Shown: piece by piece, positions 26,583 through 36,511 of the stretch
How the letters are laid out: each line of letters opens with the position of its first letter
Numbering within the stretch: position 1 is the first letter of the stretch
Assembly: GCA_903642265.1 (NCBI GenBank)
Contig: CAHJWN010000005.1
Span: 29,671 to 93,670 of the forward strand
Reading direction: 5' to 3'
Origin: Acidobacteriaceae bacterium
GTDB lineage: Bacteria > Acidobacteriota > Terriglobia > Terriglobales > Acidobacteriaceae
DNA: 64,000 bases
The notes under the pieces: generated by a model
The model's input: the letters and a program-made list of their open reading frames with translations, nothing else
Told to the model about the DNA's origin: nothing
The model's database searches: none
Position numbers and translations under genes: made by a program

Positions 26583-29500
26583 TTAGTTGACCGTGACCGT
26601 TACAGCCACCGTCGGCGCCGTGCCCGTCGTTGGCGTGCCCGTTACCGTGACTGTGTACGTTCCGGTTGTTGTGCCACCGGTAGCGCCGCCGCCGCCATTG
26701 CTGCTGCCACTGCCGCAGCCAAGCGCCGCTCCGGCAACCACTCCGAAGAGCAGAGCCATGGAGAGGATGCGCAGCATGCTCAGCAGCCGAATCGCCCGCT
26801 TGCTACGACGCCCAACTGGTACTCCGAAGAAGAGAAACGCTGCCAGGGCAACGCCTCCGCCTGCGGTGAAAATACCTTTGAGCGGCATGTCGAGCCGGGT
26901 TGTCGTCTGCGCGGTCGTGTTGATCGTCAGGGTTGAGGTCATCGCTGTGCCAGCCAGCGTAACGGATGCAGGTGAGAGTGAACAGGTCGGAATTTCAGTC
27001 GCACCTGCCGGGCTTGCTGTGATTGCGCAGGTTAGACCGACCGCACCAGCATATGGCGTGGTTGCATTCGGCACGACAGAGATAGTCGACGTGCTGGTTG
27101 CGCCCTGTGATGCGATCGTGATGGCTGCGCTGTTGTTAAGGGAGAAGGTGCCCGCAGGGGTCACCGCTCCTGTCACCACCACGTTGATGCCGGCAGTCTG
27201 GGTGATGCTTCCAGAGACGCCCGTGACGGTTACAGTGTAGGTTCCTGCTGTAGTGGAAGCCGTCGTCGTCACCGTCAGTGCCGAAGTTGCAGCAGCACCA
27301 GCGATGGTCACGGTTGCGGGGTTGAGTGTGCAGGTGGGTGTACCAGTCGCTCCTGCCGGGCTTGCCGTAATTGCGCACGTCAGAGCAATGCTTCCCGTAA
27401 ATCCGTTGGTAGGCGTTGCCGAGATGGTCGAGGTTCCGGTACCGCCAGGTGCGGAGATCGCCTCCCCAGCGCCGGCCAGCGCGAAGCTGGGCGTCGCAGT
27501 CGCTGTGATAAGCGGCGTCATCACCTGCAGTCCGATGGTGTGGATGTACTGGCCCGTGGGGTCCGTTCCGGTGATGACAACGTTGTAGGTCCCAGCCGCC
27601 GTGACGGCAGAGGTATTGACCGTGACGACAGCAGAGGCGTTGCCGTTCGCGGCGAGTGTTGCAGAACCTGAACCGAGCGAGCACGTGATGCCGGTCGGAG
27701 CAGTGCAGGTAAGCGCCACCGCACCTGAAAACCCGTTATATGAGGTCAGGTTGATTGCGTCTGTCTGGACTCCCGGCGTGGCACCCGCATTCAAGACACT
27801 CACGATCGTCGTAGCCGGGATCAGCGAGAAATCACTGAGTGGATTCGCAATCGTTACTTCAGCCGCTGAAGGGTTATAGGCCGAGTTCGTGTCTGGAAAA
27901 TATTGCAGAACAATTTGATTTGTTCCCTGGAACAAAGACGCGCTGCTGAATTGGTAAGTCAACGTGACGCTGTCCGTAGTGCTTGTAGGCAGCGTAGTCT
28001 CGGCAAACGCGTATTGAGAGGAACCAGTCGAGGCGAGTTGTAAGCTGCCCGTCGGAGCAGGCTTCCCGGCCTGTCCAGTTACCGTCGCGGTAACCGTAAC
28101 GATTCCTGTCGGCGAAGTGGCAGTCGCAGTCGCAGTGGCAGTAATGGTCGAAGGAAGAAAGCCATTTCCGGCCAGTGAATCGAACGTCAAAGGCTGTGCA
28201 AGACTGACTGTTTTATAGTTTGCGTCTCCGGCATACGAGAAGCTCATGTTGTAGGCACCGGCCGCAGTGGCAGGTACCGCGAAATAAGCGATTCCCTCCG
28301 GAGCTCCACTATATGGATCGACCGCGGGGGCCAGCGTGACAGATGCCGGAGTACCTGTTGGCGCGCCAGAGACAGTCACCGTGCCGGTTGGCGCCAAGGC
28401 GAGCCCATTCACGTTGGCAGAGTTCTCCACCGAAACCGCGATGTAGGTGATCTGGCCGTTGACTGCGTTTCCGTTCTGCTCCTGATTGGGGAAGTACGTC
28501 GTGATCGCTGGGGTGTTCTGCGCCACGGTAAAGCTGGTCGCTGCGGAAGTTGAAGCGTTATAGCTTCCATCTCCGGAGTACTTGGCCGTGACGACGTAGG
28601 CGCCCGGCGAGAGGGCCGAGACGAATTCTGCGTCACCTTCGGAGTTGATGGCCGCCGTGTTGAGGACACTCGCTCCGTTTGCGAACACGACAGTTCCGGT
28701 CGGATTGGTGTTGGCTCCGGTTTGGCCCACCTCAGTTGCACTGAATACTGCTGGTGCACCGTAGACCAGGCTGCCGCCCGTTGCCGGCAACGGTGCGCCG
28801 GTAGAACCGGTAAGCGCACTGTAGACCTGCAGCGTCGTGGTGCTTGCCTCTGGCGTTACCGTGATCGTAACCGGAGTGGAGCTACTTGGCCCATTGGTGC
28901 CATCCCCGGCAAAGTAGCCGGAAATGTCGTAGGTGCCGCCTGGAAGATTACTGACGCTGCCTGTGTAAGCACCGCCGGAAAGAGAAAAGGCGCCATCACT
29001 CTGGTACGAGGTCGCAGGGCTGGTTGTGATAAGTGCTACGTCGCCGGTGGGCGAAGCGCCCGTCACCGACCCCGAAACAGTGATCGCAGTGCCATGGGCA
29101 AAGCTGGTTGAGGAGGGTGTGAGCGTCGTCGTGGTCGTCCCGAACTTGATGTTGCCCCAGTTCGTCACAAGGTTGTTTGCATCAATCGTGCCAAGACCGG
29201 TAGCAAGATCGTACCCTGCTGTCGCGTTATACGCCGGGGTGCCCGCCGTAAGTCCAATCTCGCCCTCTGTCGCCAACCCATAAGTGGGATCATCCACGCT
29301 CAGAGGATTCGTGACCGACTGGCAGTCAAGTGGGCTGACGGTGTTGGATGTAAACGCGCAAGGGACTGCGTTCGTACCTACGGTCACATCGTTGAAAGCA
29401 GTTGGGAATTGTGCGGCAAGCGGGTAGAGAACATAGTTTGCCTGGCCCTGTCTGCCGTACTTCTCGGTCACCAGCGCCATGATGCCGGCAAACGCCGGTG

Positions 29501-31304
29501 TCGACACCGAGGTGCCGCCTACGCCGGTTATCTGCACCGTCGTGCTGCCTGGGATACAGTCGCCATCTCCCGCGCAGACTGGATAATAGCTGCCGTTATA
29601 CCCGTTCGCCGCAAACAAGGACACGTCGGGAAGGTCACGGACCTTGTCGGCAGGTACGCCGGTTCCGGTCTGCCATGACGGCTTCGGATACGGACCGTAG
29701 GTGGTTCCGGTCACGAGAAGACCCGCTGTACTCGCACCGCCGCTGCCACCCGCAATGGTGGTCATCATGCCGCCGCTGTTGTTGTAGTAGCTATCGAGAT
29801 TCAGTCCATACTGGCTGTTGTTCCAGGGCTGCTCAGGCACCTTCGTCTTCAGCGAGACGGTTGGAGTACCGTTGGTCGGCGTCAGGTTCCAGTAGTTCGC
29901 CTGCTGCGCACCGCCGCCGCTGTAGTAGAAGTCTGTACCGCCAACGGCCACGTTGTAAGGTGTGGACGCAAGTCCATTTACTGCCTGTCCATGCACGGCG
30001 TAATACTGCGTGTTGTCGTCATCGCATCCTGCAGAACCTGAGTCGCCGCTTGAGACCAGGACGGTAATGCCCTGCGCTGCCGCCTGCTCCCAAAGACCGC
30101 TGATAACGGCATTGAACCCGCCCTGGTTAGCCTCGCATCCGCCAAAGCTAAGGCTGATGATCGGCGAGATGTTGCTGTAAACAGCGCGTTCGATCGCCAG
30201 GGTGAGTCCATCTTCAAGCTCGGTCGAGTTGGCGATGACGAGATTGACCTGGGCATTGGGAGCCACCGCACCGGCAAGTTCAACATCCAGGTACGCCTCG
30301 CCAGAGGCAAAGTTCTTTCCGTATGGGTTATTAATGCCGTCGATGCCGGGATCGTTTCCGTCGATGATTACCTGAGGGGGATTTACCGGCAGCCCGAACA
30401 GCGTGCGGTAGTTATTTACCTGGGCAATGTTGATGTTGGACTCGTTCACAATCGCGATGCTCTGCCCATCACCCTTTGTTCCAGCCGCATAGACAGGATT
30501 CAGGTCGTACTGAACGGCGAAGTCGCCTGGTGCAAGAACAAGGTCGGTACCGCCAAAACCGCCATAGGTCCACTCTGGCTTCGCCTCATGCGTGGTTGCG
30601 TTGAACTGCGCCTTGCCCAGAACGTCGGCGTGACTCTTCAGACGGAAGTTGTTGAGGGAGACGAAGCCGCCAAAGACAGAAGCAACCGCTGTCGGGATCT
30701 CAGGCGCACTTGAGTTCGCGAAGTGGGTCTCGCCGTGGACCTGGTAGCTGTGGATCTGGGTGTGAAACGTGTCGCGGAACTGACCGGCAGTACCGGTAAT
30801 TTCGAGCGTCTGGCGTCCGGCATTCATCTTCACAATGCCAAAGCCATGAGAAGCAAGCCAGCCTTCCAGCTTTGTGACATCGGCGTCGGACGGGCCAAAC
30901 TGCTTCCCGAAGCTCTCTGGCGTCAGCCACTTGTGGTAACTCGCCGAACCGGGAGCATGCATATCGCCAATCAGCTTCTTCAGCGCAGATTCCTGGGCGT
31001 CGCTTCGCTTCAACACAATCTGTATCCGGCTAAGCTTCATGCCATCCGATACAGCCCCGCGATCATTCGCCTTGGTTGCCAGGGGATGCAGCGTCCCCTG
31101 CAGGGCGATTCGGCTGGTCTCGAGAATCGGCTGCGTCAGGCGATCGGGAGTAGCGTGAAACACCGTGGCAGCCGAACTTGTCGCTGTCTGGGCGCTCAAA
31201 ATGGCGGGAGACGCCAGGGTTGTTACGCTGGCAATGGCGAGGGTCGCCGAAGTGACAAGGACAGAGAGGGAGGACTGAAAAACGCGGTACGCCAGAGAGG
31301 GCAT
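26583..31304 (-). CDS. Kumamolisin-like serine-carboxyl protease (S53) with Ig-like repeats and C-terminal anchor
   Basis: A 1573-residue secreted protease. Order: signal peptide ending near ILSAQ (residues 1-33); pro-kumamolisin activation domain (about 60-210, with SASYHKWLTPESFGKQFG); S53 catalytic domain with Glu336 and Asp340 in GEAYLDVEL, the oxyanion Asp in SSGDSGSAGC, and Ser599 in GGTSVSTP. After about residue 700 come several bacterial Ig-like repeats rich in Thr, Gly and Ala. Near the end a hydrophobic pair of segments and basic patch (VPVGRRSKR) precede AALGCGSGSSNGGGG and a short TGTYTVTVTGT tail. S53 enzymes work in acid. ATG at 31304 is chosen over the GTG at 31430 because it gives a clean signal peptide and AGG lies upstream. 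Substrate unknown. Confidence 0.92.
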   Translation of the reverse strand: MPSLAYRVFQSSLSVLVTSATLAIASVTTLASPAILSAQTATSSAATVFHATPDRLTQPILETSRIALQGTLHPLATKANDRGAVSDGMKLSRIQIVLKRSDAQESALKKLIGDMHAPGSASYHKWLTPESFGKQFGPSDADVTKLEGWLASHGFGIVKMNAGRQTLEITGTAGQFRDTFHTQIHSYQVHGETHFANSSAPEIPTAVASVFGGFVSLNNFRLKSHADVLGKAQFNATTHEAKPEWTYGGFGGTDLVLAPGDFAVQYDLNPVYAAGTKGDGQSIAIVNESNINIAQVNNYRTLFGLPVNPPQVIIDGNDPGIDGINNPYGKNFASGEAYLDVELAGAVAPNAQVNLVIANSTELEDGLTLAIERAVYSNISPIISLSFGGCEANQGGFNAVISGLWEQAAAQGITVLVSSGDSGSAGCDDDNTQYYAVHGQAVNGLASTPYNVAVGGTDFYYSGGGAQQANYWNLTPTNGTPTVSLKTKVPEQPWNNSQYGLNLDSYYNNSGGMMTTIAGGSGGASTAGLLVTGTTYGPYPKPSWQTGTGVPADKVRDLPDVSLFAANGYNGSYYPVCAGDGDCIPGSTTVQITGVGGTSVSTPAFAGIMALVTEKYGRQGQANYVLYPLAAQFPTAFNDVTVGTNAVPCAFTSNTVSPLDCQSVTNPLSVDDPTYGLATEGEIGLTAGTPAYNATAGYDLATGLGTIDANNLVTNWGNIKFGTTTTTLTPSSTSFAHGTAITVSGSVTGASPTGDVALITTSPATSYQSDGAFSLSGGAYTGSVSNLPGGTYDISGYFAGDGTNGPSSSTPVTITVTPEASTTTLQVYSALTGSTGAPLPATGGSLVYGAPAVFSATEVGQTGANTNPTGTVVFANGASVLNTAAINSEGDAEFVSALSPGAYVVTAKYSGDGSYNASTSAATSFTVAQNTPAITTYFPNQEQNGNAVNGQITYIAVSVENSANVNGLALAPTGTVTVSGAPTGTPASVTLAPAVDPYSGAPEGIAYFAVPATAAGAYNMSFSYAGDANYKTVSLAQPLTFDSLAGNGFLPSTITATATATATSPTGIVTVTATVTGQAGKPAPTGSLQLASTGSSQYAFAETTLPTSTTDSVTLTYQFSSASLFQGTNQIVLQYFPDTNSAYNPSAAEVTIANPLSDFSLIPATTIVSVLNAGATPGVQTDAINLTSYNGFSGAVALTCTAPTGITCSLGSGSATLAANGNASAVVTVNTSAVTAAGTYNVVITGTDPTGQYIHTIGLQVMTPLITATATPSFALAGAGEAISAPGGTGTSTISATPTNGFTGSIALTCAITASPAGATGTPTCTLNPATVTIAGAAATSALTVTTTASTTAGTYTVTVTGVSGSITQTAGINVVVTGAVTPAGTFSLNNSAAITIASQGATSTSTISVVPNATTPYAGAVGLTCAITASPAGATEIPTCSLSPASVTLAGTAMTSTLTINTTAQTTTRLDMPLKGIFTAGGGVALAAFLFFGVPVGRRSKRAIRLLSMLRILSMALLFGVVAGAALGCGSGSSNGGGGATGGTTTGTYTVTVTGTPTTGTAPTVAVTVTVN

Positions 31305-31668
31305 GTTCATCCTGTTTGCTACATGTACGTGCGAAGTGAAAGAGTCATCCGGTCGCGAGTCTATCGGCAGACCGTCTGTGGCCAGGTGCGTGAGCTGCTT
31401 CGTGAGCTGCTTATGGACAAAGGGGTTCACAACTACTGGCTTTAGTCGGCCGGAAAAGCGCGACTGCGATGCGACCTAGCTGTCCGTCGCTTGCTGTACC
31501 AATATGGCACACAGACTACCATCTCCAGGCAAAAACGTCCTCACCCTATTTTGCCGTGCAGGAAATCAGCGCAGGTTAGAGGTGTAGAGGCGGTACCTGG
31601 AGCGGCCTTCGGGGAGTGCTCGGCCGAACCCTGGGCAAGGTGAAAGGTCGACGCAAAGCGGCCATCTC
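31305..31668. other. Intergenic region upstream of the S53 protease
   Basis: A 364-base gap between the GH39 stop and the protease start, both on the minus strand. It probably holds the protease promoter. The part near 31600-31640 has short GC-rich complementary segments (CGGCC/GGCCG, TTCGG/CCGAA) that could end GH39 transcription, without a U-run. No coding sequence or known RNA is evident. Confidence 0.4.
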
Positions 31669-33282
31669 TTACCTTGCAGGGTCCGTCGTCAGGAGCACCA
31701 GGCCTCGTGGCGGGACGGCGACTTCGATCCTTCCATTCCTCATAATGGGATGTTCCGGCGGGGAGGCTTGCCCTGCCTTGCGCAATTCCATGATTTGCTC
31801 GCGGGAAGGCGTCGACGGGCGGCCCATCGCGTCATAGGCGGGAATCACATTTCCGTGGGTTCCGTCGACGCGCCACAGCGTAAGCCTGCTCCCCTTCGGA
31901 AGGTTCTTTAGCTCGACAGCAAATTCTTTCTCGCCGCCGCCCGGTGTGCCAGGCTCCGGCGTGTAGCTCGCACCCTCGCCAATCGGTGGAAGATAGTTCC
32001 AGAGGGCGATCGCCACGCCACCGCTGGCGGTCTTCGTTGCCAGGGCAGAGTCGCTTTGAAGTGCGATCCTAGAGTCTCCAAGCCGATGCAGCATGGAAAA
32101 AGCGTGGAAGGCGGGCTTGCGAATCTGATCTTCGGCGATCAAACCAAAGCCGCCGTAGAACGGCGTGCGCGGGACGCCTTGCTCTTCAAACACATCCGCA
32201 AAGGTCCACGAACTCATCGATTGCACCAGCCCGTCGCATTGGCTGATGGTGCTGGCAATCCACGGCCCCATGAAGTAGCTGTCAGTTACGTTTGGCTCAT
32301 TGGCGTAGCTGGCGTTGTACTCGGAGAAGTAAAGCGGCATCTTCGGGTACGGCGAGTGCAGAATTTCCTGGTGGACCTTGGCAACGGCGAGCGGCACCAT
32401 CTTGTCGCGAGGGATCGTTGCGCTGGTGTGCAGCACGTTGACATTGTCATCATTGCCATAGACGTGGGTCGACGCAAAATCTACCGGCACGTTCTTGTCA
32501 TGGCAGTGCTGGAGGAATTCACCCACCCAGGCAGCCTGCGCAGTCGCAGGGCCGCCCACTCGAATGCGAACGTTCACAGCTTTTAACGTACGCGCGGTGT
32601 GATCGTAGAGCTCCCAGTAGCTGGCCTGCTTGGGCTTACCGTCCCAGAAGTCTAGATTGGGCTCGTTCCAGACTTCGAAGTTCCAGGTGGCCACCTCGTC
32701 GATCCCATAGCGGGTCACCAGATGGCTTGCGAAGGCGGACATCATCGCATCCCATTGCGCGTAGTCCTTTGGAGGCGAAACGTTTGGGTGGTACCAGAAT
32801 ACGTGCAGGTCGTTGGGATCAGATGCGAGCTCCTTTGGCGTGAAGCTCAGCTCAACAAACGGCCGGACATGGTGCTCCAGAAGCCCATCGTAGATCGCAT
32901 CCACGTAGGAGAAGTTGTAGATGCTGTCGGTGCGAACACTCTCTGTAGCCTGGCCCGGATTTGTAGATTTCCGCGCCGGATCGTAGAGCCCCACCTCATC
33001 CAAAAAAATGCCGTGAAAGCGCACCGACTGAAACCCCGTCGCGTTGTGAACGGAGTCGAGGTCCTGGCGGTATTCGTCACGCAGCGACAGGATCGCTCTC
33101 CCCGACCCGAAGGTCTGCTCCCAGAAGTGCGGAAAGGGCGTAGTCGGCGCCTTTGCATCGATCGTTACAACTACTGGCGCGATAGCTACAGGCGCCCTTC
33201 CTTGACCGAACGATGCGCAGGAGCAGATTGCCATCAGCAAGCCCATTGCGCCTGGCAAACTTATTGATCTGTACGGCTTCAT
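31669..33282 (-). CDS. Glycoside hydrolase family 39 protein (beta-xylosidase-like, secreted)
   Basis: A 537-residue glycosidase with a signal peptide (LPGAMGLLMAICSCASFGQG, cleaved near FGQ). The (beta/alpha)8 domain shows the GH39 acid/base Glu in TWNFEVWNEPNLDFW and the nucleophile Glu in PLYFSEYNASY, matching clan GH-A spacing. The early segment RFHGIFLDEVGLYD and the substrate-site FASTHVYGNDD are also typical. A C-terminal beta-sandwich follows. Likely substrates are xylo- or related oligosaccharides outside the cell. ATG at 33282 has a strong GGAGG eight bases upstream and gives the signal peptide; the frame extends upstream to 33420 but that part is not leader-like. It is divergent from an MHS-family transporter that may take up its product. 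Confidence 0.88.
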   Translation of the reverse strand: MKPYRSISLPGAMGLLMAICSCASFGQGRAPVAIAPVVVTIDAKAPTTPFPHFWEQTFGSGRAILSLRDEYRQDLDSVHNATGFQSVRFHGIFLDEVGLYDPARKSTNPGQATESVRTDSIYNFSYVDAIYDGLLEHHVRPFVELSFTPKELASDPNDLHVFWYHPNVSPPKDYAQWDAMMSAFASHLVTRYGIDEVATWNFEVWNEPNLDFWDGKPKQASYWELYDHTARTLKAVNVRIRVGGPATAQAAWVGEFLQHCHDKNVPVDFASTHVYGNDDNVNVLHTSATIPRDKMVPLAVAKVHQEILHSPYPKMPLYFSEYNASYANEPNVTDSYFMGPWIASTISQCDGLVQSMSSWTFADVFEEQGVPRTPFYGGFGLIAEDQIRKPAFHAFSMLHRLGDSRIALQSDSALATKTASGGVAIALWNYLPPIGEGASYTPEPGTPGGGEKEFAVELKNLPKGSRLTLWRVDGTHGNVIPAYDAMGRPSTPSREQIMELRKAGQASPPEHPIMRNGRIEVAVPPRGLVLLTTDPAR

Positions 33283-33599
33283 AGTTCGGACCTCCAAAGA
33301 TGTGGACACGGCTTCCCATCTTAGCCCAAAGTGGTCAGGTCGCCGGCTGTAACCGAACAGCCTCCAACACGACTGCATCCTCGAATGCTCCCAGAGCTGC
33401 AAATTCATTGGCCTATCCATTCACCAATGTGATAGGTTGCGATCTCCGTACGCACAACGAACTAGTCCTTCTTCAAACACCTGCGGGAGCAATCCGCGCA
33501 AGCTGAGGGATGCACTTCAGCAAAGAACATCGCTAGCGGTAGGTCGATCTCGAGCTTCAACCCGTAATGCCGTCAACCCGTGTATTCAGGAGCAACACA
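33283..33599. promoter_or_regulatory. Divergent promoter region between GH39 and MFS genes
   Basis: A 317-base region that must drive both genes. Two 6-bp inverted repeats interlock here: CATTGG (33406-33411) with CCAATG (33424-33429), and CCTATC (33412-33417) with GATAGG (33431-33436). Each strand order is x-y-x'-y'. This may mark an operator, but chance is not excluded. No other feature is seen. Confidence 0.4.
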
Positions 33600-35081
33600 A
33601 TGGATCCGCTTGAAAGCAGGACCGCACCACTCACCACCTACAGTATTCCGGGTGTCATCTTCGCCTCGTCAGTCGGGACCATGATCGAGTGGTATGACTT
33701 CTACCTGTTTGGCAGCCTCGCTTCGGTCCTGGCTCCTAAGATCTATCCGGCCGGCAACGATACCTTTGCGTTGATTGCGTACCTCGCGACCTTTGCCGTT
33801 GGCTTTGTGGTCCGGCCGTTTGGAGCGCTGTTCTTTGGCAGGCTTGGCGACCTCGTCGGCCGCAAGTACGCCTTTCTCGTGACTCTGGTCATCATGGGCT
33901 TTTCGACCTTCGTCATCGGACTGATGCCGACCTTCAAGCAAGCGGGCTGGTTTGCTCCGATCGCACTGATCGTCATTCGTGTATTGCAGGGCCTCGCACT
34001 GGGTGGGGAATACGGTGGCGCCGCAGTCTATGTAGGGGAACATGTGCCGGACAGGAAGCGCGGCTTCTACACAAGCTTCATCCAGATCACGGCGACGCTG
34101 GGGCTGTTTGTGTCCCTGATCGTCATCCTGTTGACGCAGAACGCCATGTCGAAGACTGCCTTCGCAGACTGGGGCTGGCGCATTCCCTTCCTGGTCTCAA
34201 TCGTTCTGGTGGTGGTCTCGCTCTATGTGCGGCTGAAGATGAAAGAGTCGCCCATCTTCGAGCAGCTGAAGACCGCCGGCATGACGTCGACACAACCACT
34301 CACCGATGCCTTCGGCAAATGGTCGAATCTTAAGATCGTTCTGATCTCGCTGTTTGGGGCGACGGCTGGCCAGGGCGTGATCTGGTATACCGGCCAGTTC
34401 TACGCGCTGTTTTACCTGCAGAACATCCTGAAGCTTGAAACCAAGACGGCGAACATTGTCGTTGTAATAGCCCTCTTGCTGGGAATGCCTTTTTTCACCG
34501 TGGTTGGAGCCCTTTCTGACAGGATTGGCCGTAAGAAGCTGATCATGGCCGGTTGCCTGCTGGGTGTCCTCTGCTATCTGCCCATCTATAAAGCGATGGC
34601 GAGGGCGACAGGAAACAACATCGTCAGCGTGCTTTCGACGAAGAACAAAGTGACTGGGGCTATATCGCTGACCCCGATGACACAGGACCCTGCAGACCCC
34701 GGCAAGCTGGTTCCGATGAAGGTTGCCACTGCGCCAAATCTTCCGGCGCTGGTGTTTCTGGTGTGGCTGCAGGTGCTGTTTGTTTGCCTGGTCTACGGCC
34801 CGATGGCCGCCTTTCTGATCGAGTCTTTTCCGGCAAAAATACGGTACACCTCGATGTCTCTCCCCTATCACATCGGAAATGGTGTCTTCGGCGGGTTGGT
34901 TCCGCTCATAGGGCTGTCTGTGATTGCAGCTACGGGAAACATCTATGCGGGGCTCTACTATCCGATGGCCGTCGCTGGAATAACCTTTGTCGTTGGCAGC
35001 CTGCTGTTGAAAGAAACCAGCGGCACCAGGATCTGGGATGAGCCGGCGAATGCAAAACTACGCGCTGAGAGCAACGGATAA
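33600..35081 (+). CDS. MFS transporter, metabolite:H+ symporter (MHS) family
   Basis: A 493-residue, twelve-helix transporter. It opens with GTMIEWYDFYLFGSLASVL, the hallmark N-terminus of the MHS family (ProP, ShiA, KgtP), and has the MFS signature loop FFGRLGDLVGRKYAFLVTL after helix two. A periplasmic insertion of about 60 residues (containing MTQDPADPGKLVPM) lies between later helices, as in several Acidobacteriota and proteobacterial homologues. Substrates in the family are dicarboxylates, osmolytes and shikimate; none can be assigned. ATG at 33600 follows AGGAG by seven bases. The stop lies one base from the convergent mnmE stop. Confidence 0.88.
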   Translation: MDPLESRTAPLTTYSIPGVIFASSVGTMIEWYDFYLFGSLASVLAPKIYPAGNDTFALIAYLATFAVGFVVRPFGALFFGRLGDLVGRKYAFLVTLVIMGFSTFVIGLMPTFKQAGWFAPIALIVIRVLQGLALGGEYGGAAVYVGEHVPDRKRGFYTSFIQITATLGLFVSLIVILLTQNAMSKTAFADWGWRIPFLVSIVLVVVSLYVRLKMKESPIFEQLKTAGMTSTQPLTDAFGKWSNLKIVLISLFGATAGQGVIWYTGQFYALFYLQNILKLETKTANIVVVIALLLGMPFFTVVGALSDRIGRKKLIMAGCLLGVLCYLPIYKAMARATGNNIVSVLSTKNKVTGAISLTPMTQDPADPGKLVPMKVATAPNLPALVFLVWLQVLFVCLVYGPMAAFLIESFPAKIRYTSMSLPYHIGNGVFGGLVPLIGLSVIAATGNIYAGLYYPMAVAGITFVVGSLLLKETSGTRIWDEPANAKLRAESNG

Positions 35082-35082
35082 G

Positions 35083-36450
35083 CTACTTGCCGATGCAGAA
35101 GGTGGAGAAGATGAGGTTGAGGATCTCTTCCGTGTGCGTTGTTCCCGTCAATGAATCGAGGGCGCTTAAACATTCATGTAAATCAAGAAGCAGCATTTCA
35201 TCTGGCACCGCCGTCTCCAAGCCAACCTGTGCCGAGCGCAAGGCCTGAAGCGCCGCGGTGACTGCACCGTGTTGCCGCAGATTCGTCAGCGGCACAGTGT
35301 CGGCGGAAGCGGGTACGGCCCGCAGCTCGCTTAAGATAGCTCCCCTGAGCTCCTCAATGCCCACATCCTTTGTTGCGGATGTTGCCACATGTCTCCCCAG
35401 AGAACCTGCTCTCGTTGAAGCGTCGGCCAGGTCAATTTTGTTGACGACCGCGATCAGCTTGCGGCCGCGCGAGCCCTCGATCGCCGCCATGTCTTCCTCG
35501 TGCATGGGCTCATTCGCCGCCATCACAAGCACCACGACATCGGCCTCAGCCATCGCCTCGCGGGTCTTCGCAACCCCATAGGACTCCGCCTCGTCCGTTG
35601 TCGCACGAAGCCCGGCTGTATCAACCAACTCCACTGGCACTCCAGCGATCTCAAGTCGCTCTGCGATTGGGTCCCTTGTCGTTCCGGGCTGCGCCGTCAC
35701 AATAGCGCGGTCGCGCCGGATGAGCCGGTTGAAGAGCGAAGATTTACCCGCATTCGGCCTGCCCACGATGGCGAGTCGAAACCCCTCTCGCAGCGTGCGG
35801 CCGTAAGCGAAGCTCTCTTCCAGTAAACGCAGCGGATCTTCTATCTCCAGCATTCTCGCCGCGACGACTGCGTTCGGCATCAGGTCGAGGTCATCCTCCG
35901 CGAAGTCGACCCCAGCCTCAAGCGCGGCGATCAGTTCCATAAGTCTCTGCTTCACGGGCTGCAACTGTCGCGACAGTCCTCCGCCCAGCTGCTGCGCTGC
36001 CGTGCGCGCTTGTTGCAGCGTCGTGGCATCGATCAGTCCATGGACGGCCTCGGCCTGTGTCAAATCAAGCTTCCCGGAGAGGAACGCACGTTGCGTGAAC
36101 TCCCCAGGTTCAGCCAGTCGCGCCCCGGCGCTGATGCAACGTTGGAGAAGATGATCCATCAGGACGGGCGAACCGTGTGCAGCAATCTCAACGAGATTGT
36201 CAGATGTGTAGGAGTAGGGCGCGGCAAAGAATGTGACGACTGCCTGATCGAGCACGAGCCCGGTGTCTGCTTCGACCAACTCTGCAAAACAAGCGCGCCC
36301 TGCGGCTAGCGGACTCCTGAGTCGAAGCATCGGCTCGGCGATCGCCCGCGCATCCGGCCCCGAAAGGCGGACAATGCTGATTCCGCCGCGACCAGGCGGC
36401 GTCGAGATCTCGGCAATCGTCTCGGTTGAAGTGTTCCAGGAAGCCACCAC
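35083..36450 (-). CDS. mnmE: tRNA uridine-5-carboxymethylaminomethyl(34) synthesis GTPase MnmE
   Basis: A 455-residue protein of standard MnmE length. The N-terminal tetrahydrofolate-binding domain opens with TIAEISTPPGRGGISIVRLSG; the inserted G domain has the P-loop GRPNAGKSSLFN, the G2/G3 region TTRDPIAE and DTAGL, and the G4 motif NKID. The C-terminal FCIGK holds the catalytic Cys. With MnmG it modifies the wobble uridine of several tRNAs. Start codons available are GTG at 36450 or 36447, both without a clear ribosome site, so the exact start is uncertain. mnmG is not in the window. Confidence 0.95.
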   Translation of the reverse strand: MVASWNTSTETIAEISTPPGRGGISIVRLSGPDARAIAEPMLRLRSPLAAGRACFAELVEADTGLVLDQAVVTFFAAPYSYTSDNLVEIAAHGSPVLMDHLLQRCISAGARLAEPGEFTQRAFLSGKLDLTQAEAVHGLIDATTLQQARTAAQQLGGGLSRQLQPVKQRLMELIAALEAGVDFAEDDLDLMPNAVVAARMLEIEDPLRLLEESFAYGRTLREGFRLAIVGRPNAGKSSLFNRLIRRDRAIVTAQPGTTRDPIAERLEIAGVPVELVDTAGLRATTDEAESYGVAKTREAMAEADVVVLVMAANEPMHEEDMAAIEGSRGRKLIAVVNKIDLADASTRAGSLGRHVATSATKDVGIEELRGAILSELRAVPASADTVPLTNLRQHGAVTAALQALRSAQVGLETAVPDEMLLLDLHECLSALDSLTGTTHTEEILNLIFSTFCIGK

Positions 36451-36511
36451 ATCAGATTAGTGCAATCTGGACCTGCTTGAGAGCAGCCGGAATAAGCGAT
36501 AGGCTCTGGCA

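Noticed and set aside
26587..27588. Val/Pro-rich plus-strand frames opposite the S53 protease
   Set aside because: They mirror Thr/Gly/Ala-rich repeats on the other strand and have no independent start signals or motifs.
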